This document shows positions 9,871 to 19,320 of a stretch of 64,000 bases of DNA, one piece after another; within the stretch, counting starts at the first letter, position 1, and each line of letters begins with the position of its first letter. A program made the translations under genes and the position numbers. Below the pieces are notes generated by a model, which was not told where the DNA came from, did no database searches, and worked only from the letters and a program-made list of their open reading frames with translations. This DNA comes from Croceibacterium mercuriale (GTDB lineage Bacteria; Pseudomonadota; Alphaproteobacteria; Sphingomonadales; Sphingomonadaceae), in assembly GCF_000802385.1 (NCBI RefSeq), contig NZ_JTDN01000001.1, forward strand, positions 317,501 through 381,500, given 5' to 3'.

Positions 9871-10157
9871 CAACGCCGCGCGAACTCGCGGGCGGGCAGC
9901 GTATCCAGCACCAGCGCGCCGACCACAAAGGCGAGGGTGCCCCTAGGCGATCCCGTTGCGCGGACTGTTGCGCACGGCGGCGCTGGTCGCGGCGATATCC
10001 AGCACTTCGCCTGCGGCACGCGCCCAGGCGTTGATCGGCGTGGCGAGCAGGCCGGCCCCGGCGATCAGTTCACGCGCGTGATCTTGCGGCTGGCCAGCAG
10101 TTCGCCAAGGCCGAGCATGATGGAAAGGATACCGAGGCCGATCTTGCGGTGATCCAT
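9871..10157 (-). pseudogene. decayed small membrane-protein gene
   Basis: Three consecutive pieces in different frames read like one small protein. The ATG at 10157 gives MDHRKIGLGILSIMLGLGEL then LLASRKITR and a stop at 10065. A second frame gives RELIAGAGLLATPINAWARA and AAGEVLDIAA up to a stop near 9946. A third gives GTLAFVVGALVLDTLPARE ending at 9871. The pattern (helix, ...RELxAGxGLL..., WxRxAGExLD) resembles small conserved membrane proteins often fused to or next to SRPBCC proteins. At least two frame changes, and probably a short deletion after KITR, argue for a dead gene; sequencing error is the alternative. Confidence 0.6.
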
Positions 10158-10367
10158 GCAGGTCTCCCGTGTGCAGAGGATGACGGAGCAGCATCCCGAC
10201 GAGCAGGGTTCCCGACCCGGCCAGGGAACGCCGTGTATCAAAGGATTGCTGATTTCGGCGCTTTTTGCCGGCCGTCCGGTTTTCCTTGAAAGCGCGCTGC
10301 CGAAGGATGATATTGCCTGGTGACGAGCGGCCCCCATCGGGCCGTCATATACGGAGACTGGATTTAC
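10158..10367. other. intergenic region between diverging genes
   Basis: 210 bases between the start of the decayed gene (-) and the Bax-inhibitor-1 gene (+). It must hold the promoter of the latter. An AG-rich ribosome site (ACGGAGA) precedes the ATG at 10368. No convincing additional gene, repeat or operator was found. Confidence 0.5.
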
Positions 10368-11150
10368 ATGGCAGACTGGAACGACCCCCGTGGCAGGCAG
10401 GGCTTCGGCCGCTCCGCATTCGGTGCGTCGCCGAGCCAGGCTGGCGACGTCCGCACGGTCAACGATGCGGGCCTGCGCAAGCACATGCTTTCCATCTACA
10501 ACTACATGGCATCGGGCGTGCTGCTAACCGGCGTCGTCGCGATGCTGACCGCGCAGTCCGGACTGGCCTACAGCTTCGCCAGCGGACCGATGATGTGGCT
10601 GGTGGCGCTCTCGCCGCTGGCGATCGTCTTCGCGATGAGCTTCGGCGCCAACAAGTTCAGTACCGGTACGCTGCAGATGCTGTTCTGGGGCTTCGCGTTG
10701 CTGATGGGCCTGTCGCTGTCGACCATCTTCCTGGTCTATACCGGGGCGTCCATCGCGGCGACGTTCTTCGCCACGGCCGGCGCCTTCGCGGGGCTCAGCC
10801 TGTTCGGCTACACCACGCAGAAGAACCTGTCCGCAATGGGCAGCTTCCTGATCATGGGCGTGATCGGCCTGATCATTGCCAGCCTGATCAACATGTTCCT
10901 GCAGTCTGAAGCCCTGATGTGGGCCATCAGCTTCATTGGCGTGCTGATCTTCGCCGGCCTGACCGCCTATGACACGCAACGGCTGAAGGCAGAGTACCTG
11001 CAGGTGCAGCGCATGAAGGTGACCAATCCTGGCGCCGTGGCGGCCTTCCCGCTGGGCAAGATGGTGATCATGGGTGCGCTGACCCTGTATCTGGATTTCA
11101 TCAACATGTTCATGTTCCTGCTGCGCTTCATGGGCGCGCAGCGCGACTGA
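10368..11150 (+). CDS. Bax inhibitor-1 / YccA family membrane protein
   Basis: 260 residues. After a polar N-terminus (about 45 residues) there are seven hydrophobic segments, with the family-like block FAGLTAYDTQRLKAEY between the later helices and the end LYLDFINMFMFLLRFMG, both characteristic of the BI-1/YccA family. Members are inner-membrane proteins; YccA of E. coli modulates the FtsH protease and YetJ of Bacillus is a calcium leak. The exact role here is not predictable. The start at 10368 is chosen over an in-frame GTG at 10320 because MADWNDPRGRQGFGRSAFGA is the usual N-terminus and has a ribosome site. It is monocistronic, closed by a strong terminator. Confidence 0.9.
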   Translation: MADWNDPRGRQGFGRSAFGASPSQAGDVRTVNDAGLRKHMLSIYNYMASGVLLTGVVAMLTAQSGLAYSFASGPMMWLVALSPLAIVFAMSFGANKFSTGTLQMLFWGFALLMGLSLSTIFLVYTGASIAATFFATAGAFAGLSLFGYTTQKNLSAMGSFLIMGVIGLIIASLINMFLQSEALMWAISFIGVLIFAGLTAYDTQRLKAEYLQVQRMKVTNPGAVAAFPLGKMVIMGALTLYLDFINMFMFLLRFMGAQRD

Positions 11151-11209
11151 TCCCCGTTGAGGCAGGCAGTGCCGGTCCCGGCCTGCCTGCCCGGAAATCG
11201 ACTGATCGT

Positions 11210-11246
11210 GCCCGGATTGCTTCATTGCAATCCGGGCATTTTCTTT
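11210..11246 (+). terminator. intrinsic terminator after the BI-1 family gene
   Basis: Perfect 11-base stem GCCCGGATTGC (11210-11220) and GCAATCCGGGC (11227-11237) with a 6-base loop, followed by ATTTTCTTT. This is the clearest rho-independent terminator in the window. A second, weaker hairpin (GGCAGGC at 11161-11167 with GCCTGCC at 11181-11187) lies just upstream. Confidence 0.9.
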
Positions 11247-11339
11247 GTGCTGTGAAGGCGTTACACCACCGCCACTGGACATGGCGCAAGGCGGATGCGG
11301 CCGAGAGGGCGGCTCCGTAACATCAGGGACGATTTTCAC

Positions 11340-12233
11340 ATGCAATCCACTTTGCCGGCCTCGTTGGGCAAGGCGTTGAAGGTTACCCTCGTCACGGCGG
11401 CGATCGGCCTGCTGGCAGCGTGCGCCAAGGCACCGCCGCCGCCGCCCCCGCCGCCCCCGCCGCCGCCGCCCGTGGTGGAGGCCGTGCCGTACCGCCCGAT
11501 CCCGCCGGCAGGTGCGCCATACGCGATGGTCATCCCGCAACGCGGGATCGACGGGCAGCGGGTCACGGTGAACAGCAATCTCGACGAGAACGAGACGCTG
11601 TGGCACTTCCGCTCCGCCTGGAACGTCGCCGCCCTGAACTGTTCCGAGGACGCGGCCTTCGCGCCCGTGACGGAGCAGTACGGCAAGTTCCTGACCGGCA
11701 ATGCCCGCCGGCTGACCGCGGCGAACAACGCGATCGATCAGAAGTTCCGCCGCGCCAACAACAATGACCGGCGCGCCGCGATCCGCGACCGGGAAGAGCA
11801 CATGACCTCGGTTTACAACTTCTTCGCCAGCCCCGGTGCGCGGGCGTCCTTCTGTCAGGAGGCGCTGAACATCGCCAACGAGGCGGCCGCTACGCCGCCG
11901 ACCGACGTGGATGTCTTCGCCAGCGCGGGTCTGGCACGCTACCTTGCGGTGTTCGAAGGCTTCTTCCAGGAATATGAGGGTTACCAGACCGCATCGCGCG
12001 CCTGGGATTCGCAATATGGCGCCCGCTATGGCGCGTCACAGCCGGGCTATGTCGCCATCTACGGTTCCGGCGAGCCGAGCGTCGCCACCAGCCTGGCCGA
12101 CGCGTCGCAGCCGGTACTGGCCGGCACCGTGACGGATGAGACCGGCGCGACCATCCCGATCATCGCCGTTCCCGCGGCAGCCAACAGCTCGCCTGTGGTC
12201 CAGCCTGTTGCCAACGACGCACCGGCGAACTGA
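11340..12233 (+). CDS. polyproline lipoprotein of unknown function
   Basis: 297 residues from the ATG at 11340. The N-terminus has a lipoprotein signal with lipobox LAAC (Cys28). Six residues after the cysteine region comes an uninterrupted run of 13 prolines, probably a stiff spacer holding the domain away from the membrane. The rest is hydrophilic, contains several aromatic/Asn-rich helices (SVYNFFASPGARASFCQEAL) and two cysteines that could pair. It resembles conserved lipoproteins of sphingomonads but I cannot name a family. The isolated position between a terminator and a tRNA gene suggests its own transcript. Confidence 0.75.
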   Translation: MQSTLPASLGKALKVTLVTAAIGLLAACAKAPPPPPPPPPPPPPVVEAVPYRPIPPAGAPYAMVIPQRGIDGQRVTVNSNLDENETLWHFRSAWNVAALNCSEDAAFAPVTEQYGKFLTGNARRLTAANNAIDQKFRRANNNDRRAAIRDREEHMTSVYNFFASPGARASFCQEALNIANEAAATPPTDVDVFASAGLARYLAVFEGFFQEYEGYQTASRAWDSQYGARYGASQPGYVAIYGSGEPSVATSLADASQPVLAGTVTDETGATIPIIAVPAAANSSPVVQPVANDAPAN

Positions 12234-12242
12234 CCGCATATC

Positions 12243-12286
12243 CGCTAGCGGTTGGAGGGGGCACAAACCCCTTTCACCCGCTAGCG
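12243..12286 (+). terminator. long two-stage stem-loop after the lipoprotein gene
   Basis: Outer arms CGCTAGCGG (12243-12251) and CCGCTAGCG (12278-12286) are reverse complements. Inside them AGGGG pairs with CCCCT around a GCACAAA loop. CGCTAGCG is itself a palindrome, so the two copies could also each pair with a partner molecule. Position, just after a stop codon, favours a terminator or mRNA-stabilising structure; there is only TTT after the inner stem. Confidence 0.5.
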
Positions 12287-12348
12287 ATTGCCGCTAAGGG
12301 GCGCGCTCCGCGTCTCCGGCCAGGCCGATGACGGGGCTGACACTGAAC

Positions 12349-12424
<76 letters not shown>

Positions 12425-12448
12425 GTGTCACCCGCCGGTTCGCGATGA

Positions 12449-13597
<1,149 letters not shown>

Positions 13598-13643
13598 TCC
13601 TGCTCTTGTTTCCTGACCGGCGGAGCCGCTAGACGCTGCCGCC

Positions 13644-14777
13644 ATGACCATTACCCGCATGTCCGACCTTGCCGACCCGCAGATTGTGCAGCGTCTGGTG
13701 CTGAAGGTCGGCTCCGCCCTGCTGTTCGGCAAGGGCGGTGTGCCGCACGCGGCGTGGATGGCAGGGCTGGTGGCGGAGATCGCCGCCGCGCGTGGTCGCG
13801 GGCAGCAGGTGGTGCTGGTCAGTTCCGGCGCGATCGCGCTGGGTGCGGCGCGGCTCGGCCTGCCGGGCGGTGGGCGCGGCAGCCTGGCAGATGCGCAGGC
13901 GAGCGCTGCGGTCGGCCAGATCGCGCTGGCGGGAATGTGGTCCCAATTGCTGGCCGAGCATGGCCTGATTGCCGCACAATTGCTGCTGACGCTGGAAGAT
14001 CTGGAGGATCGCCGCCGCTACCTCAACGCTGCGGCAACGCTTGGCCGCCTGCTGAACGCCGGCGCCATCCCTGTCATCAACGAAAACGATTCGGTGGCGA
14101 CGGACGAGATCCGCTTCGGCGACAATGACCGGCTGGCCGCGCGCGTGGCGCAGGCCGCGAATGCGCAGGTGGTCATGCTGCTGTCCGACGTGGATGGCCT
14201 GTATGACCGCAACCCGAAGGAGCCGGGCGCCAGCCTGGTGCCGCGGATCACGGGCGTGACCCCGGCGATACAGGCGATGGCCAGCGGCGACAGCGGATCG
14301 GGTATGGGGTCGGGTGGCATGAGCAGCAAGCTGGTTGCCGCCAGGATCGCCACCCGCGCCGGCATTACGCTGGGCATCATCAATGGCCAGCATCCCGATC
14401 CGGTGAGCCGGGCCATTACCCATGATATCGGCACGCTGTTCCTGCCGACCCGCAGCGATCGCGGGCGCAAGGCATGGCTCGGCGGGCGGCAGCGCATGAA
14501 GGGGGTACTGGTGGTGGATGGCGGCTGCGCCGACGCACTGGAGCATGGCAAGAGCCTGCTGGCGAGCGGCATCCGCGCGGTGGAAGGGAGCTTCCGCCGC
14601 GGCGATCCCGTGGGCGTGCGCGACGAACACGGGCTGGCGCTGGCGCAGGGGCTGGCGGAATATTCCAGTATCGAGGTGGAGCGGATCATGGGCCGGCGGA
14701 CAGAGGAACATGCGGTGCTGCTCGGTTATGCGCCGCGCTCGGCGGTGGTCCACCGTGACCAGCTGGTCCTGCTGTGA
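13644..14777 (+). CDS. proB: glutamate 5-kinase with PUA domain
   Basis: 377 residues, the long form. An amino-acid kinase domain (about 15-265; LKVGSALL, LVSSGAIALGAARLGL, NENDSVATDEIRFGDND, and SGMGSGGMSSKLVAA) is followed by a C-terminal PUA domain (about 285-370). The enzyme phosphorylates glutamate in the first step of proline synthesis and is normally feedback inhibited by proline. The stop overlaps the GTG start of the next gene (GTGA), so both should be translated from one message together with obgE. Confidence 0.96.
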   Translation: MTITRMSDLADPQIVQRLVLKVGSALLFGKGGVPHAAWMAGLVAEIAAARGRGQQVVLVSSGAIALGAARLGLPGGGRGSLADAQASAAVGQIALAGMWSQLLAEHGLIAAQLLLTLEDLEDRRRYLNAAATLGRLLNAGAIPVINENDSVATDEIRFGDNDRLAARVAQAANAQVVMLLSDVDGLYDRNPKEPGASLVPRITGVTPAIQAMASGDSGSGMGSGGMSSKLVAARIATRAGITLGIINGQHPDPVSRAITHDIGTLFLPTRSDRGRKAWLGGRQRMKGVLVVDGGCADALEHGKSLLASGIRAVEGSFRRGDPVGVRDEHGLALAQGLAEYSSIEVERIMGRRTEEHAVLLGYAPRSAVVHRDQLVLL

Positions 14778-15697
14778 CGACCGGCACAGCACCGCTGGCG
14801 GTGACCGGCGGAACGGGGTTCGTCGGCAGCACGCTGATCGATCTGGCGGTCCGCACCGGGGTGCCGGTGCGGGCCCTCGCCCGGTCGGAACAGCCGTCCC
14901 GGCCCGGCGTGACCTGGGTGCGCGGCGATCTGGCGGACGAGGCGGCGCTCGCACAGCTGGTGACAGGCACGCGCGCGGTGCTGCATCTGGCCGGCGTGGT
15001 CAGCACACCCGACCCAGCCGGGTTCCACCAGGGCAATGTCGCAGGAACGGAGACGCTGGTCCACGCCGCACAGGCCGCCGGGATCCGCCGCTTCGTGTTC
15101 GTGTCCAGCCTGTCCGCGCGGGAGCCGGGCCTGTCCGCGTATGGCCGGTCGAAGTTCCATGCGGAGGAACTGGTGCAGGTCAGCGGACTGGACTGGACGA
15201 TCGTGCGTCCGCCCGCGATCTACGGCCCGCGTGACCGCGAGATGCTGGAATTGTTCAAGGCGGCACGCTGGGGCGTGGTGCCGATGCCGCCGGCGGGCCG
15301 GGCGTCGATGATCCATGTGACGGATCTGGCGCACCTGCTGCTGGCACTGGTGCCGGGCGGCGCGGACGTGTCGCAACGCCTGTTCGAACCGGACGACGGG
15401 CGGGCAGGGGGGTGGAGCCACCGGGACATGGCGCAGGCGATCGGCGCTGCCGTGGGCCGGCGCGTGCGGGTACCGCATCTGCCCCGCGGCGCGCTGCTGC
15501 TGGCGGCCAGGCTCGACAAGGCGATGCGGGGCGACCGGGCCAAGCTGACAGCCGACCGCGTCGGCTACATGAGTCATCCGGACTGGGTCTGCCGTCCGGG
15601 GAAGTCGCCGCCGCCGGAGCTGTGGCAGGCGCAGATCGCAACGGAGGACGGGCTGGCCGCAACGGCCGCGTGGTACCGGGCGGAGGGCTGGCTGTAG
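14774..15697 (+). CDS. NAD-dependent epimerase/dehydratase family protein
   Basis: 307 residues with a GTG start overlapping the proB stop. It is an extended short-chain dehydrogenase: nucleotide loop TGGTGFVG near the N-terminus, LAGVV after strand 4, and the catalytic YGRSK with Ser in FVSSLSA upstream. The middle region (IVRPPAIYGPRDREM) is typical of atypical SDRs related to complex I subunit NDUFA9 and to quinone-binding dehydrogenases. The substrate cannot be told from sequence. It is conserved next to proB in related genomes as far as I recall, but this was not checked. Confidence 0.85.
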   Translation: MTTGTAPLAVTGGTGFVGSTLIDLAVRTGVPVRALARSEQPSRPGVTWVRGDLADEAALAQLVTGTRAVLHLAGVVSTPDPAGFHQGNVAGTETLVHAAQAAGIRRFVFVSSLSAREPGLSAYGRSKFHAEELVQVSGLDWTIVRPPAIYGPRDREMLELFKAARWGVVPMPPAGRASMIHVTDLAHLLLALVPGGADVSQRLFEPDDGRAGGWSHRDMAQAIGAAVGRRVRVPHLPRGALLLAARLDKAMRGDRAKLTADRVGYMSHPDWVCRPGKSPPPELWQAQIATEDGLAATAAWYRAEGWL

Positions 15698-15723
15698 CCT
15701 GCTTTCTGCGCTAGCCGACCGGA

Positions 15724-16155
15724 ATGGCAAATGTGAACTTCTTGGCGGTGTTCCTGGGCGCTGCGGCGTTCTTCATGTTGGGCGTGCTGTGGTACACGGT
15801 ACTGCTGGGCGGCGCCTGGGGCCGCCTGACCGGCATCGGCGACGAGATGGCGACCAGGGCCAGCACGCTGGGCGGGCGACCGATGCGCCGCAACCCGACC
15901 TGGCTGGTGATGGTGCTGGTGTTCGCGTTCGAGCTGCTGATCTCGCTGACGCTGGGGCATCAGTATGCCATGACGAGCCCGTCCGACCGGGCCAAGATGA
16001 TGATCGCCTTCGGGTACGGTGCCATGCTGCTGACGCCGGCGATCGGCATCATGTATCTGTTCCAGATGCGCCCGGGCAAGCTGTTCGCGATCGATGCGGG
16101 CTATCTCACCACCGGTACCGTGCTGCTGGGCGCGATCCACTGCTGGCTGCACTGA
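15724..16155 (+). CDS. DUF1761 family membrane protein
   Basis: 143 residues with four hydrophobic segments (about 5-25, 60-80, 92-110 and 122-140). The N-terminal VNFLAVFLGAAAFFMLGVLWY and the following loop match the pattern of DUF1761, a family of small inner-membrane proteins without known function. It starts 26 bases after the epimerase gene in the same direction and ends 4 bases before the convergent potassium-channel gene. Confidence 0.8.
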   Translation: MANVNFLAVFLGAAAFFMLGVLWYTVLLGGAWGRLTGIGDEMATRASTLGGRPMRRNPTWLVMVLVFAFELLISLTLGHQYAMTSPSDRAKMMIAFGYGAMLLTPAIGIMYLFQMRPGKLFAIDAGYLTTGTVLLGAIHCWLH

Positions 16156-16159
16156 CCGC

Positions 16160-17221
16160 CTACTGATCCGTGCTGGTGGGGTCGTTGGGGCGTATCTCCA
16201 CCACCACGTCGCCTAGCTCGAACACACCGTTGGCACATTCCCAGAAGCCGATCGCCTGCTCGTTGCGATAAATGCGCACCGCATAGCCGCCATTCGCCAG
16301 CTGGTTCATCGGCTTGCCGACCTCCTCCGCCATCACCGGCCGTTCGACCAGCTGCACGCGGCCGCCCACGCTGGCGAGGTCCATCAGGTAATCGGCGATA
16401 TGCGCGCCCTGCGCACTGCCGGCCAGCAGCAGCCCGGTGAAGCGCACCGGGTTGATGACATTGTTGGCCCCTGCCTGCCGTGCCAGCAACTCGTTGTCCT
16501 CCGCCCGCACCACCACGCTGATCGGCACATCCGGCGCCAGATGGCGCACGGTCAGCACGATCAGGATGGAGGAATCGTCCCGCCCGGCCGATACCAGCAC
16601 GGTCTGCGCCTGCGCGATCCGCACGGCCATCAGGTGCTCGTCCCGCGTGGCATCGGCCTCGATCACGTTGCAGCCCATCTCCTCGGCCTGGGCCAGCCGG
16701 TCGCGGTTCATGTCCATCACCACGATGCAGCGCGGATCGGTGCCGCGGGCGACCAGTTCCGCCACCGATTCCGCCCCGGACACACCGAAGCCGAGCACGA
16801 CGTAATGGTTGGTCAGCTGGTCCTGGATGCGGTCCATGCGAAATTTCTCCCAGCTGCGCTTGATGACGAAATTGTAGGCCGCGCCGACGAAGATGAAGAT
16901 GACGGCGAAACGGATCGGCGTCACCAGCACCGCCTCCACCAGCCGCGACTGCGTGCTGACCGGGGCGATGTCGCCGAAACCGGTCGTGGTGATGGAGATC
17001 ATCGTGAAATAGACGACATCCAGGAAGGAGATATGGCCGTCATAATTGTCGACCAGCCCGTCCCGGTCCAGCCAGTGGATCAGCACCACGACGAACACCA
17101 AGAACAGCGCACCCCCCAGCCGGAGGCCGACATCGGCCCAGACCGGCACCTGCAAGGCGCGCTTCAGCGGCGTGAACCGACGGGCGCGGATGCGTTGCGC
17201 GTGGCTGTCGCGCTTGTCCAT
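16160..17221 (-). CDS. two-TM potassium channel with RCK (TrkA-N) domain
   Basis: 353 residues. Two membrane helices (about 33-50 and 97-119) flank a pore loop whose filter reads TTGFGD (79-84), in place of the common TVGYG. GFG filters occur in several bacterial channels. A cytosolic RCK domain starts at about 139 (VVLGFGVSG, nucleotide loop), followed by a C-terminal subdomain (about 255-353). The expected role is a ligand- or nucleotide-gated potassium channel in the inner membrane. It begins 2 bases after the surE stop, so it belongs to the serS-surE transcript. Confidence 0.9.
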   Translation of the reverse strand: MDKRDSHAQRIRARRFTPLKRALQVPVWADVGLRLGGALFLVFVVVLIHWLDRDGLVDNYDGHISFLDVVYFTMISITTTGFGDIAPVSTQSRLVEAVLVTPIRFAVIFIFVGAAYNFVIKRSWEKFRMDRIQDQLTNHYVVLGFGVSGAESVAELVARGTDPRCIVVMDMNRDRLAQAEEMGCNVIEADATRDEHLMAVRIAQAQTVLVSAGRDDSSILIVLTVRHLAPDVPISVVVRAEDNELLARQAGANNVINPVRFTGLLLAGSAQGAHIADYLMDLASVGGRVQLVERPVMAEEVGKPMNQLANGGYAVRIYRNEQAIGFWECANGVFELGDVVVEIRPNDPTSTDQ

Positions 17222-17223
17222 GG

Positions 17224-17979
17224 CTACTGGCCGACCACCTCCGCCAGGCGGCCCATCGCCGCATGGTCGGTCAGGTCCACCTGCAGGGGAGTGACGGAGA
17301 TGAAGCCGTCATTCACCGCCTCCAGATCGGTGCCGTGGTCCAGCGTGTGCTCCACATCCTCCAGCCCGAACCAGAAATACGGGCGGCCGCGCGGGTCGGT
17401 CCCTTCGACCAGCGAGCCGCGGGCGTAATCGTGGAAGCCTTGCCGTGCGACCTTGATCCCGCGCACCTCGGCGGCGGGAAGCGCCGGGAAGTTGACGTTG
17501 ACCAGCGTGCGCCTGGCCATGGCGAAGCGGGTCAGCGGTTCGATCACCTTTGCCGCCCAGCCTTCCGCCGCGGCGAAGCCGTGGCCGGCATTGCGCAGCG
17601 CCTGGCTCATGGCGATGGCCGGGATGCCGGCCAGCGCGCCCTCCATTGCGGCGGAGATCGTGCCGGAATAGGTGATGTCGTCGGCCAGGTTCTCGCCATG
17701 GTTGATGCCGGAAATGACCAGGTCCGGCTTCCTGTCCGCGAACAGCTTGCGCAGGGCCAGGTTGATGGAGTCGGTCGGCGTGCCGCCCACGGCGAAGCGC
17801 TGGTGGCCGTGTTCGTGCAGGCGCACCGGCATGTGCAGCGTCAGCGAATGGCCGGTGCCGGACTGTTCCAGCGCAGGCGCGCACACCCAGACATCGTCCG
17901 ACAGGCTGGCGGCGATCTGCTCCAGCAAAGCGAGGCCGGGGGCGTGGATGCCGTCATCATTGGTCAGCAGGATGCGCAT
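17224..17979 (-). CDS. surE: 5'-nucleotidase SurE
   Basis: 251 residues. The metal-binding N-terminus MRILLTNDDGIHAPG, the ISGINHGENLADDITYSGT block with its catalytic Asn and Ser, and VNVNFPA are all diagnostic for SurE, a divalent-metal phosphatase acting on nucleoside monophosphates. The ATG at 17979 starts 1 base after the serS stop codon. Position between serS and the channel gene is a common alphaproteobacterial order for surE (usually followed by pcm), but here no pcm gene is present. Confidence 0.96.
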   Translation of the reverse strand: MRILLTNDDGIHAPGLALLEQIAASLSDDVWVCAPALEQSGTGHSLTLHMPVRLHEHGHQRFAVGGTPTDSINLALRKLFADRKPDLVISGINHGENLADDITYSGTISAAMEGALAGIPAIAMSQALRNAGHGFAAAEGWAAKVIEPLTRFAMARRTLVNVNFPALPAAEVRGIKVARQGFHDYARGSLVEGTDPRGRPYFWFGLEDVEHTLDHGTDLEAVNDGFISVTPLQVDLTDHAAMGRLAEVVGQ

Positions 17980-17980
17980 G

Positions 17981-19258
17981 TCAGGCAGGCTCCAGAACTT
18001 CGATGCCGCCCATATAGGGCTTCAGCGCGGCCGGAATGATGACAGAACCGTCTGCCTGCTGGCCGTTTTCCAGCACCGCCACCAGCGTGCGGCCGACCGC
18101 CAGGCCGGATCCGTTCAGCGTGTGCGCGAAGGCGGTGCCCTTCTGGCCCTCCGGCCGATAGCGCGCATTCATCCGCCGCGCCTGGTAATCACCGCACCAG
18201 CTGATCGAGCTGATCTCGCGATAGGCGCCTTGCCCCGGCAGCCACACCTCCAGGTCGAAGGTCCGCTTGGCCGTCGCGCCCATGTCGCCGGCGCACAGCA
18301 GCATCCGGCGGTAAGGCAGGTCCAATGCCTCCAGTACGCCTTCGGCGCTGGCGACCATGTGGGCGTGTTCGGCCGCGTGGTCCTCCGCCCGGCAGATGCT
18401 GACCAGCTCCACCTTCTCGAACTGATGCTGCCGGATATAGCCGCGCGTGTCGCGCCCGGCGGCCCCGGCTTCCGAACGGAAGCAGGGTGTCAGCGCAGTC
18501 AGGCGGATGGGTGCAGACAGGTCGGCGATGATCTGCTCGCGCACCGAATTGGTCAGGCTGACCTCTGCCGTGGGGATCAGCCAGCGGCCATCGGTGGTGC
18601 GGAACAGGTCCTCCGCGAACTTCGGCAGCTGCCCGGTGCCATACACCGCCTCGTCCCGCACCAGCAGCGGCACAACGCATTCGGTGTAGCCGCGCGCCGA
18701 GGTCTGGTGGTCCAGCATGAACTGGCCCAGCGCCCGGCTCAGCCGTGCCATCGGCCCGCGCAGGAAGGTGAAGCGGGTGCCGGACATCGCTGCGCCAGTC
18801 TCGAAATCCAGGCCCAGCGCGGGGCCGAGATCGGCGTGTTCCTTCGGCGTGAAGTCGAACTCGGGCGGGGTGCCCCAGCGGGCGACCTCGACATTGCCGG
18901 CCTCGTCCGTGCCATCGGGCACGTCGGCGGCGGGGATGTTGGGCAGGGCGGCCAGCACGGCATCAAGCCCGGCCGCCGCATCCCGCTCGGTCTGCTCCAG
19001 CGCGGGCAGGTCGGTCTTGAGTGTGGCGACCTCCGCCTTCAGCGCGTCCGCCGTCGCGGTGTCGCTCTTGGCCATGGCCTGGCCGATGGCCTTGGACGCC
19101 TCGTTGCGGCGCGCCAGGGCCTCCTGCGCGGATGTGGCGGCGGCGCGGCGCTGTTCGTCCAGTTGCAGGATGCGGGCGCCCACGGGCTCCACGCCGCGGC
19201 GGGCGAGGCCGGCATCGAAGGATTGCGGGTCATCGCGGATCAGGCGCAGGTCAAGCAT
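17981..19258 (-). CDS. serS: seryl-tRNA synthetase
   Basis: 425 residues. The N-terminal antiparallel coiled coil (about 28-100, rich in Ala/Lys/Glu) contacts the tRNA-Ser variable arm. The class II core shows motif 2 in [20 protein letters not shown] with QFEKVE after it, and motif 3 near the end ([18 protein letters not shown]). A variant [14 protein letters not shown] replaces the common ISSCSNCTDFQARR; key arginines are kept. The start begins the conserved [11 protein letters not shown]. It leads the serS-surE-channel operon. Confidence 0.97.
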   Translation of the reverse strand: MLDLRLIRDDPQSFDAGLARRGVEPVGARILQLDEQRRAAATSAQEALARRNEASKAIGQAMAKSDTATADALKAEVATLKTDLPALEQTERDAAAGLDAVLAALPNIPAADVPDGTDEAGNVEVARWGTPPEFDFTPKEHADLGPALGLDFETGAAMSGTRFTFLRGPMARLSRALGQFMLDHQTSARGYTECVVPLLVRDEAVYGTGQLPKFAEDLFRTTDGRWLIPTAEVSLTNSVREQIIADLSAPIRLTALTPCFRSEAGAAGRDTRGYIRQHQFEKVELVSICRAEDHAAEHAHMVASAEGVLEALDLPYRRMLLCAGDMGATAKRTFDLEVWLPGQGAYREISSISWCGDYQARRMNARYRPEGQKGTAFAHTLNGSGLAVGRTLVAVLENGQQADGSVIIPAALKPYMGGIEVLEPA

Positions 19259-19320
19259 GGCTTGCCTATGCCGGGGGGCGGGGCTGCTTGTCCAGAGCGG
19301 CGCTAATCACGCAGGCCGGT

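Noticed and set aside
11435-11473. CCG/CCC run as a possible phase-variable microsatellite
   Set aside because: It is a trinucleotide-periodic proline run, so slippage by whole repeats keeps the frame; no evidence of switching.
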